Shown here in pieces: positions 1 through 5,349 of a stretch of DNA of 5,349 bases. The stretch's first letter is position 1. Every line of letters begins with the position of its first letter. The notes beneath the pieces are model-generated. The model did not search any database. It had not been told where the DNA came from and saw only the letters and a program-made list of their open reading frames with translations. This DNA is from DATBMY01 sp036554605 (GTDB taxonomy: Bacteria; Acidobacteriota; Blastocatellia; UBA7656): assembly GCA_036554605.1 (NCBI GenBank), contig DATBMY010000485.1, positions 1 through 5,349 on the forward strand, in the 5' to 3' direction. The position numbers were made by a program, and so were the translations under genes.

Positions 1-2811
1 GAGGGTCGCCCCACATTCGTATTGCACGACGGCCCGCCTTACGCCAATTCCGACATACACATCGGCACGGCGATGAATAAGATACTGAAGGATTTCGTCG
101 TGAAGTCTCACGCGATGATGGGCTATGACGCGCCATATGTGCCCGGATACGACTGTCATGGCCTGCCGATTGAGAACAAAGTAGAAGAGAAGCTCAGGAA
201 GAAAGGTAAGAGCAAGGCGGACTTGCCGCCAGCCGCGTTTCGCCGCGCCTGCCGCGAGCACGCGGCCGAAACCTTGAAGAATCAGACGCGCGATTTCTCT
301 CGGCTCGGCGTCCTCGGCGATTGGGACGACCCGTATCTGACCATGTCGAATACGTACGAGGCGGAGACGGCGCGGTTGTTTGGCCGCTTCATCGAGCGCG
401 GGTTCGTCTATAAAGGGCTGAGACCCGTTTACTGGTGCATACACGACCAGACGGCTCTCGCGGAGGCCGAAGTCGAGTACAAGGAGCACACAAGCCCTTC
501 GATATACGTGAAGTTTCCGCTGCCCGCGGATCAGGTGACGGAGCTTGAATCAGCGGTGGGCGACGATGCGATCTCGCGGGCCGGAAAGCCCGTCTTCGTG
601 CTGATATGGACGACGACGCCCTGGACGCTCCCGGCTAACCTCGGCATATCGGTAAACCCGAACTACGACTACGCGGCGGTCGAGGTCGCCGAAGAAGTCT
701 ATATAGTAGCGCACGAGCTGGTCGACTCCGTCGCGGAAAAATGCGGGCTTGGCTCATCGAACGTGCTGATGAGATTTTCGGGCTCGCTGCTCGACGGGCT
801 CTATGCGCGCCATGCATGGATCGACCGGCCGTCGCTGATGATGATCGGCGAGCATGTCACGCTTGGCGGCGAGTCGGATGCCGAGACGGAGCTCGACGTG
901 GCCGACGCGCAGAAGAAGGGGACGGGCAAGGCCGGGACCGGGTGTGTTCACACGGCTCCGGGGCACGGGCACGACGACTTCATAATAGGACAGCATTACC
1001 GCGAGAAGCTCGCGCCGCTCTACGCCGAGTTAAAGGAGCAGGGCGCGCTTTCCGGGCAGACCGAGGGGACGGAAGTCTACTGCCCCGTAGACAGCTCGGG
1101 CCGCTTCACGACGGACGTGGAGCGATTCGCTGGCCAGACCGTTTTTGAAGCCAACAGGCCCATAGTCGATTTTTTGCGCGGGACCGGCGCGCTCGTCTTC
1201 ACCGAAGATTACACACATCGCTATCCGCACTGCTGGCGATGTCATAACCCGGTGATATTTCGCGCCACCCCGCAGTGGTTCATATCTATGGACCGTCACA
1301 ACGAGCGGGGCGACTCTCTGCGCGCGGGCGCGCTGCGCGAGGTCGAGCGCGTGACGTGGATACCGGCCTGGGGCCGCGAGCGCATGCGCAATATGTTTAA
1401 GAGCCGGCCCGACTGGTGCGTGTCGCGCCAGAGATTGTGGGGCGTGCCGATCCCGGCTTTCTATTGCGCCGGCTGTAACCATACGATCGCCGACGAAAAA
1501 ATAATCGAGCACGTCGCGGACATCTTTGAGAAAGAGACGGCCGACGCATGGTACTCGCGCGAGGCGCAAGAGTTTCTGCCGGAAGGCTTCACCTGCCCGA
1601 ATTGCGGCGGCGCGAGCTTTATAAAAGAGACGGACATACTCGACGTATGGTTCGATTCAGGTTCGTCTTCGATAGCGGTGCTCGAAAGCGAGCGCCATCT
1701 GCCGTGGCCGGCCGACGTATATCTGGAAGGCCCGGACCAGTATCGCGGATGGTTCAACTCTTCGCTGATGGTCGGGCTGGCCGCGCATGACAGCGCGCCC
1801 TACAATACAGTCATCACGCACGGCTGGACCGTTGACGGCGAGGGCAAGGCGATGCATAAATCGCTCGGCAACGCGATCTCGCCCAACGAGATCGTCGGCA
1901 AGATGGGCGCGGAGATATTGCGGCTCTGGGTCGCTTCGTCCGACTACCAGGAAGACATGCGGCTGTCGGACGAGATACTGAAGCGGCTGGTCGATGCATA
2001 CCGCAAGCTGCGCAACACGGCTCGCTACGCGCTCGGCAACATATCGGATTTCGATCCCGCAAGCGACCGTGTGGAGCGCGGTCGTATGTGGGAGATAGAC
2101 CGCTGGGCGCTTGCGGTCACCGACGAGGTGACGCGCAAGGTTGTAGAGGCGTACAGGCGCTTTGAATACACGGCCGTTTATCACACGCTTTACCAGTACG
2201 CGACGGTGACGCTGTCGGCGGTCTATTTCGACATACTGAAAGATCGTCTATACACTTTCGCGCCCAAAAGCGTGGGGCGCCGCAGCGCGCAAACGGCGCT
2301 TTATGAAATAGTGGACCGTTTCGCGCGGTTGCTGGCGCCGGTGCTTGCGTTCACCGCCGACGAAGTATGGGAGAATCTTCCCGGCGAGCGAGCGCCGTCG
2401 GTCCACATAGCCGAGTTTCCCGAAGCGGCGGCGAGTGATGATAACAAAGAGTTGCTCGCCGTGTGGCAACGGCTCTTCGACGTGCGCGCCGACGCGCAGA
2501 AGGCGCTCGAACAGAGGCGCAACGAAAAGATGATCGGCGCATCGCTCGAAGCCACGGTGAAGCTCATCGCGGGCGGCGGGTTGTTTGATCTGCTAAAGCG
2601 ATATGAAGAACAGCTGCCCTCTTTGCTGATCGTATCCGGAGTCGCGCTCGAACAGGGGGAGGGCGAAGGATTGCGGGTTGAAGTCGCGCGCGCGCCGGGC
2701 CGGAAGTGCGAGCGATGCTGGAACTGGTCGGAGACCATCGGCCGAGACGCGCGCTTCCCGACGCTTGACGAGAGGTGCGTGCGCCAGGTCGAAGAGGGGT
2801 GGGAGGTTTAA
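1..2811 (+). CDS. ileS: Isoleucyl-tRNA synthetase (5'-truncated by window edge)
   Basis: Cytoplasmic class I synthetase that charges tRNA-Ile with isoleucine and edits misactivated valine. The frame is open from base 1, and residues 1-7 (EGRPTFV) already match the family, so the TTG at 22 is internal and the true start lies upstream. 936 residues are visible; about 45 are missing by E. coli numbering. Motifs in window numbering: HIGH motif as HIGT (20-23); CP1 editing domain with WTTTPWT (203-209) and GTGCVHTAPGHGHDDF (312-327), including the conserved editing Asp; WCVSRQRLWG (472-481); zinc-ribbon insert with Cys pairs 489/492 and 532/535; DVWFDSG (548-554); KMSKS motif as AMHKS (617-621); anticodon-binding helical domain from about 660; C-terminal zinc knuckle at 903-926, where the third Cys is Asp923. 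The insert makes the protein longer than E. coli IleS. Its last codons carry the lspA ribosome binding site. The assignment is secure. Confidence 0.98.
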   Translation, partial: EGRPTFVLHDGPPYANSDIHIGTAMNKILKDFVVKSHAMMGYDAPYVPGYDCHGLPIENKVEEKLRKKGKSKADLPPAAFRRACREHAAETLKNQTRDFSRLGVLGDWDDPYLTMSNTYEAETARLFGRFIERGFVYKGLRPVYWCIHDQTALAEAEVEYKEHTSPSIYVKFPLPADQVTELESAVGDDAISRAGKPVFVLIWTTTPWTLPANLGISVNPNYDYAAVEVAEEVYIVAHELVDSVAEKCGLGSSNVLMRFSGSLLDGLYARHAWIDRPSLMMIGEHVTLGGESDAETELDVADAQKKGTGKAGTGCVHTAPGHGHDDFIIGQHYREKLAPLYAELKEQGALSGQTEGTEVYCPVDSSGRFTTDVERFAGQTVFEANRPIVDFLRGTGALVFTEDYTHRYPHCWRCHNPVIFRATPQWFISMDRHNERGDSLRAGALREVERVTWIPAWGRERMRNMFKSRPDWCVSRQRLWGVPIPAFYCAGCNHTIADEKIIEHVADIFEKETADAWYSREAQEFLPEGFTCPNCGGASFIKETDILDVWFDSGSSSIAVLESERHLPWPADVYLEGPDQYRGWFNSSLMVGLAAHDSAPYNTVITHGWTVDGEGKAMHKSLGNAISPNEIVGKMGAEILRLWVASSDYQEDMRLSDEILKRLVDAYRKLRNTARYALGNISDFDPASDRVERGRMWEIDRWALAVTDEVTRKVVEAYRRFEYTAVYHTLYQYATVTLSAVYFDILKDRLYTFAPKSVGRRSAQTALYEIVDRFARLLAPVLAFTADEVWENLPGERAPSVHIAEFPEAAASDDNKELLAVWQRLFDVRADAQKALEQRRNEKMIGASLEATVKLIAGGGLFDLLKRYEEQLPSLLIVSGVALEQGEGEGLRVEVARAPGRKCERCWNWSETIGRDARFPTLDERCVRQVEEGWEV
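2801..2806 (+). promoter_or_regulatory. Shine-Dalgarno of lspA inside the ileS 3' end
   Basis: GGGAGG lies within the final ileS codons, 12 bases before the ATG at 2819, and the ileS stop (2809-2811) falls between the two. The spacing is a little long for an optimal site. The arrangement would place a ribosome finishing ileS right at the lspA start, so translational coupling is plausible. That is inference from spacing only. Confidence 0.5.
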
Positions 2812-2818
2812 CAGGCTG

Positions 2819-3376
2819 ATGAGTTCAGAAGCTGTGAGCATTAACGCAAGCGCGGGCAAGCTGCGGTACCTGATGGTGACCGCCGTTTTGCTCGCGCTCG
2901 ACCAGATCACCAAGTACTGGGTGTCAATCACTTTTCAGGAAGGCGACGAAGGCAAGGACGTGATACCGGGCTTTTTCAAGCTGAGCTATACGGAGAATCC
3001 CGGCATAGCATTCGGCATGCTCAACAGCGGCGAGATGCGATGGGTGCTTGTCGCAATCTCGGTCGTCGCCATAATAGTCGTCATCTATTACCTGATGCGC
3101 ACGTCGGCGAGCAGCAAGCTCCTGCTCTGGTCGCTTGCGTTTCTCGCCGCGGGCATCTCCGGGAATCTCATAGATCGCATTCGACTGGGGCGTGTGATAG
3201 ACTTCATTTTGCTATATTACAAGACGTATGATTGGCCTGTTTTCAACATAGCGGACACGGCAATAACTATAGGCGCCGCGCTGATGGCCATCGAGCTGTT
3301 CATCTCGCCGCAGGCAGAGCCGCAAGCCGCTTCTGAACGCGATGAATCATCGAAAACCGAGAGCGGTCAGCAGTGA
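2819..3376 (+). CDS. lspA: Lipoprotein signal peptidase (signal peptidase II)
   Basis: Inner-membrane aspartic protease that removes the signal peptide from diacylglyceryl-modified prolipoproteins, cutting just before the lipidated Cys; family A8, globomycin target. It has 185 residues; E. coli LspA is slightly shorter, and the excess here is a polar tail (about 164-185, rich in E, S and Q). Family blocks in order: LALDQITKYW (25-34), TENPGIAFG (58-66), GNLIDRIRLGRVIDF (115-129) and FNIADTAI (142-149). By family alignment the catalytic pair is Asp128 and Asp146. Four hydrophobic segments are visible, near 15-35, 72-92, 100-116 and 141-162. The ATG at 2819 is preferred because it leaves 27 residues before the first conserved Asp, as in E. 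coli. The frame stays open to an ATG at 2678, but that extension is Arg-rich, unlike LspA, and overlaps ileS. It starts 7 bp after the ileS stop and is probably cotranscribed with it. Confidence 0.97.
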   Translation: MSSEAVSINASAGKLRYLMVTAVLLALDQITKYWVSITFQEGDEGKDVIPGFFKLSYTENPGIAFGMLNSGEMRWVLVAISVVAIIVVIYYLMRTSASSKLLLWSLAFLAAGISGNLIDRIRLGRVIDFILLYYKTYDWPVFNIADTAITIGAALMAIELFISPQAEPQAASERDESSKTESGQQ

Positions 3377-3400
3377 GCGCGTTTTCTGACATAGCATCTT

Positions 3401-3405
3401 TGGAG
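3401..3405 (+). promoter_or_regulatory. Shine-Dalgarno of lgt
   Basis: TGGAG sits five bases before the ATG at 3411, inside the 34-bp spacer after lspA. It supports that ATG as the start. The spacer is too short to hold much else, and I see no terminator or promoter boxes in it. Confidence 0.6.
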
Positions 3406-3410
3406 TAGTA

Positions 3411-4307
3411 ATGTTTCCTGAGCTGTTTCGAATACCCGGCCTCGACATACCGGTGGCGACCTACGGCGTGTTGCTGGCGCTTGGCTTTATGATGGCGTTG
3501 TGGATGACGGCGCAGCTTGCCGCGCGCGACTCTTTGCCGAAGGCGAGGATATATGACCTGGGGTTATACATACTCGCCTCTTCGCTCGTCGGCGCAAAGC
3601 TGCTGATGGTCATCACGGAATGGAACGAGGCGGGCGGCAATCTTGAGCGCGTCTTTTCATTCGACTTTCTGCGCTCGGGCGGCGTCTTTTATGGCGGGCT
3701 GGTCGTCGCCATCATCGTAAGCATATTTCTCATGCGCAGGTGGAAGTTACCCTGGCGGCTGACGGCCGACGCCTTCGCGCCCGGCATAGCCATAGGTCAT
3801 GCGATAGGCCGGCTCGGCTGCTTTGCGGCGGGCTGCTGCTGGGGCAAGCCTACTTCCGCGTGGCTCGGCATTCACTTCACGGATAGAGCCCGCGAGCTTA
3901 CGGGCGTTCCCGTCAAGGTGGGCGATTACGCAGAGGGGCAGATCGCCGGTGCTTACAACGACCCGGTCTATCTGGTGCCGACCCAGCTCATCGAAGCCAT
4001 CCTCAACCTCGGAATATTCTTCATACTCCTGTGGCTGAGAAAGCGGCGCAGGTTCGAAGGCCAGGTCATATATGCTTACCTCATGCTCTACGGCATAGCG
4101 CGCTTTACTATAGAGTTTTGGCGCGACGACCCGCGCGGGCAGGTGCTGATGCTTTCAACCTCGCAGTTCATTTCTATCATCATGTTCCTGGTCGGCTTTG
4201 CTCTAACGCTATACTTCTGGCCGCGCCGTGGCGCCGCCGGCAAAGAACCTGGCGCGCGAGGCCAGGAGCCGGTCGCTAATTCGCGCGTGCTGAATCCCGA
4301 ATCCTGA
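3411..4307 (+). CDS. lgt: Prolipoprotein diacylglyceryl transferase
   Basis: Integral inner-membrane enzyme that moves diacylglycerol from phosphatidylglycerol to the lipobox Cys of prolipoproteins, the first step of lipoprotein maturation and the one before LspA. It has 298 residues (E. coli 291). Recognisable blocks: PVATYGVLLALGF (14-26, with the conserved Tyr18), SGGVFYGGL (89-97), AIGHAIGRLGCFAAGCCWG (127-145), VPTQLIEA (189-196) and YGIARFTIEFWRDDPRG (227-242). Arg134 and Arg231 correspond to the essential E. coli Arg143 and Arg239. Tyr94 occupies the place of E. coli His103, in what is usually an HGGL motif. Cys137, Cys142 and Cys143 cluster in the central block, as in several non-proteobacterial homologues. 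About seven membrane segments are visible, the last near 251-269, followed by a polar tail (271-298) whose DNA looks repeat-derived. The start is fixed by a good Shine-Dalgarno. Family assignment is firm; the effect of Tyr94 is open. Confidence 0.96.
   Translation: MFPELFRIPGLDIPVATYGVLLALGFMMALWMTAQLAARDSLPKARIYDLGLYILASSLVGAKLLMVITEWNEAGGNLERVFSFDFLRSGGVFYGGLVVAIIVSIFLMRRWKLPWRLTADAFAPGIAIGHAIGRLGCFAAGCCWGKPTSAWLGIHFTDRARELTGVPVKVGDYAEGQIAGAYNDPVYLVPTQLIEAILNLGIFFILLWLRKRRRFEGQVIYAYLMLYGIARFTIEFWRDDPRGQVLMLSTSQFISIIMFLVGFALTLYFWPRRGAAGKEPGARGQEPVANSRVLNPES
4248..4305 (+). repeat. Repeat-like patch encoding the lgt C-terminal tail
   Basis: The DNA for the polar tail of Lgt holds a perfect 6-bp inverted repeat, CCTGGC at 4248-4253 and GCCAGG at 4261-4266, with a 7-nt loop. 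Near its end are two adjacent heptamers, GAATCCC (4292-4298) and GAATCCT (4299-4305), and the stop codon begins on the last base of the second. The nine-base word GAGGCCAGG (4258-4266) recurs at 5271-5279 in the non-coding repeat after rluD. This suggests a dispersed short-repeat element that intruded into, or gave rise to, the gene's end. The match is short and could be chance in GC-rich DNA. Confidence 0.35.
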
Positions 4308-4317
4308 TCCTCAACAA

Positions 4318-5271
4318 GTGAGCAGCGAAGCTCAACTGATAACGATTGACGACGCGGCGTCGGGCTCGCGCCTCGATTCTTTTCTCGCCTCCCGGCTCGA
4401 CCATGTCAGCCGCACGCGCATACAGCGAGCCATAGAGGATGGCGACGTGCTTGTAAACGAGCGCGCGGTCAAGCCGAGCTACCGCTTACGGCAGGGCGAC
4501 AGCGTCGAGCTTGATCTGCCCGAGCCGCCTCCGACCGAGCTTGCCCCTGACCCTATACCCTTAAAGATCCTCTATGAGGATGATGACCTTGTCGTGGTCG
4601 ATAAGCCGGCCGGCATGGTTGTACATCCCGGCGCGGGTATAGAAAGAGGAACCCTCGCGAACGCGCTCGTATATCATTTCAATGAGCTTTCGGGCGCGGC
4701 CGGGCGCACGAGGCCGGGTATCGTGCACCGCATAGATAAAGAGACGTCGGGACTGCTCGTAGTGGCTAAGAACGACGCGGCGCATGAGAAGCTGTCTGAC
4801 CAGTTCCGTGACCGGCAGGTCTTCAAGATGTACGTGGCGCTCGTCTACGGCCGCATGTCGCAATCACGCGGCGAGATCGAAGCGCGCATAGGACGCAGCC
4901 CGCATAACCGCACTCGCATGGCGGTCTTGCGCGGAGGCGCTGGCCGCTCGGCCCACACAATATTTGAAGTCGAGGACCGCTACAGTGAATTCACGCTCGT
5001 CAAGGCAGTGATCAAGACGGGCCGCACGCATCAGATACGCGTCCACCTTGCGCATATAGGCCACCCGGTAGCGGGCGATACGACTTACGGCGGAGGGCGC
5101 GAGAATACGGTTCGCGACTCCTACGTGAAGCAACAGATTCGCGCTCTTGGCCGCCACTTTCTGCACGCGGCGCAACTTGGCTTCACACACCCTCGCACCG
5201 GCGAGCGTATAGAGTTCAGCTCGCCGCTCCCGCCCGAGCTTACCGGCTTCCTTGCAGGGATCAAGGGCTAG
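4318..5271 (+). CDS. rluD: 23S rRNA pseudouridine synthase, RluD family
   Basis: RluA/RluD-family enzyme converting uridines to pseudouridine in large-subunit rRNA. E. coli RluD acts on U1911, U1915 and U1917 of helix 69, but target sites cannot be read from this sequence. It has 317 residues (E. coli RluD 326). An N-terminal S4 RNA-binding domain spans about 17-65 (SRLDSFLASRL, then DVLVNERAVKPSYRLRQGD), followed by a Pro-rich linker (69-82) and the catalytic domain with DKPAGMVVHPG (95-105), GIVHRIDKETSGLLVVAK (134-151, catalytic Asp140), TGRTHQIRVHLAHIGHPVAGD (234-254, except that this block is read as two adjoining pieces) and FLHAAQLGF (281-289). The GTG at 4318 is chosen because an in-frame stop lies at 4291-4293, no other usual start codon intervenes, and the S4 domain begins soon after. 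No convincing Shine-Dalgarno precedes it, and it starts 10 bp after the lgt stop, so coupling to lgt translation is likely. Bacillus ylyB is a family member with a similar position after lspA. Confidence 0.94.
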   Translation: MSSEAQLITIDDAASGSRLDSFLASRLDHVSRTRIQRAIEDGDVLVNERAVKPSYRLRQGDSVELDLPEPPPTELAPDPIPLKILYEDDDLVVVDKPAGMVVHPGAGIERGTLANALVYHFNELSGAAGRTRPGIVHRIDKETSGLLVVAKNDAAHEKLSDQFRDRQVFKMYVALVYGRMSQSRGEIEARIGRSPHNRTRMAVLRGGAGRSAHTIFEVEDRYSEFTLVKAVIKTGRTHQIRVHLAHIGHPVAGDTTYGGGRENTVRDSYVKQQIRALGRHFLHAAQLGFTHPRTGERIEFSSPLPPELTGFLAGIKG

Positions 5272-5349
5272 AGGCCAGGGGGCAGGGGGAGATCTGAAAT
5301 GCGAATTAGCGTATTTGAGATATTGGAACCTCTGGCCCCTGGCCCCTGA
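5268..5349. repeat. Opposed degenerate heptamer repeats forming an inverted repeat
   Basis: The left arm reads as three heptamers, CTAGAGG (5268-5274), CCAGGGG (5275-5281) and GCAGGGG (5282-5288). The right arm, read on the minus strand from 5349, gives TCAGGGG, CCAGGGG and CCAGAGG. Aligned as an inverted repeat, 5270-5288 and the complement of 5329-5347 agree at 16 of 19 positions, and one mismatch would be a G-U pair in RNA. The centre (5289-5328) is 40 nt and AT-richer. The rluD stop codon lies inside the first heptamer. It might form a stem after the operon, but no T-tract is visible before the window ends, so I do not call it an intrinsic terminator. The element may continue past 5349. 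Confidence 0.7.

Noticed and set aside
22..24. TTG as the start of ileS
   Set aside because: The frame is open upstream and the residues before it already match conserved IleS sequence, so the gene is cut by the window edge.
741..1148. Plus-strand open frame of 135 codons in another frame of ileS
   Set aside because: Arg- and Ala-rich composition typical of a frame shadow; the ileS frame is unbroken and conserved through this region.
1030..1569. Minus-strand open frame of 179 codons, and several other antisense frames inside ileS
   Set aside because: They lie wholly opposite well-conserved ileS sequence, show no recognisable domain, and long antisense frames are expected by chance in GC-rich genes.
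2678..2818. In-frame N-terminal extension of lspA from an ATG at 2678
   Set aside because: It overlaps ileS by over 130 bases, encodes an Arg-rich stretch unlike LspA, and the ATG at 2819 gives the normal family N-terminus.
4864..5190. Minus-strand open frame of 108 codons opposite rluD
   Set aside because: It is opposite the catalytic domain of the synthase, has no family features, and no ribosome site was apparent.
5270..5347. Rho-independent terminator after rluD
   Set aside because: The arms are complementary, but the loop is 40 nt and no T-tract is visible before the window ends, so it is reported as a repeat only.
1..5349. CRISPR array, tRNA, insertion sequence or defence system
   Set aside because: The window is almost wholly filled by four conserved housekeeping genes, and nothing with spaced direct repeats, transposase motifs or tRNA folding was seen.

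Overview
This is a chromosomal housekeeping segment from a GC-rich bacterium. It holds four collinear, closely packed plus-strand genes: ileS (5' end cut off by the window edge), lspA, lgt and an rluD-family pseudouridine synthase gene. The host looks like a member of a deep-branching, diderm-like lineage. Acidobacteriota is my best guess, at about even odds, from the style of the proteins: an IleS with HIGT and AMHKS signatures and a zinc-ribbon insert, an Lgt of the 'FYGGL / GRLGCFxxGCC' type, and degenerate 7-bp repeats between genes. No sequence here fixes the taxonomy.

Layout. 1-2811: isoleucyl-tRNA synthetase, lacking roughly its first 45 residues by E. coli numbering. 2819-3376: signal peptidase II, starting 7 bp after the ileS stop, with its ribosome binding site inside the last ileS codons. 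3411-4307: prolipoprotein diacylglyceryl transferase, behind a 34-bp spacer with a clear Shine-Dalgarno sequence. 4318-5271: RluD-type 23S rRNA pseudouridine synthase, with a GTG start 10 bp after the lgt stop. 5272-5349: a short non-coding end built of degenerate heptamers in two opposed arms, making an imperfect 19-bp inverted repeat around a 40-nt centre. No stretch over 300 bases lacks a gene.

How the genes fit together. Lgt and LspA catalyse the first and second steps of bacterial lipoprotein maturation (lipidation of the lipobox cysteine, then signal peptide cleavage). IleS and the pseudouridine synthase serve translation. The ileS-lspA pairing is widespread in bacteria, and an rluD-family gene close downstream of lspA is also familiar (for example ylyB in Bacillus). 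The insertion of lgt makes this a compact lipoprotein-plus-translation operon. Spacing suggests one transcript; the promoter lies upstream of the window.

I found no undescribed system. The points most worth a second look are the Tyr replacing the essential His of Lgt, the strong preference for the normally rare ATA isoleucine codon in a GC-rich genome (33 of 60 Ile codons in the three complete genes), an Asp replacing one Cys of the IleS C-terminal zinc knuckle, and the heptamer inverted repeat after rluD with a possibly related patch in the 3' end of lgt.
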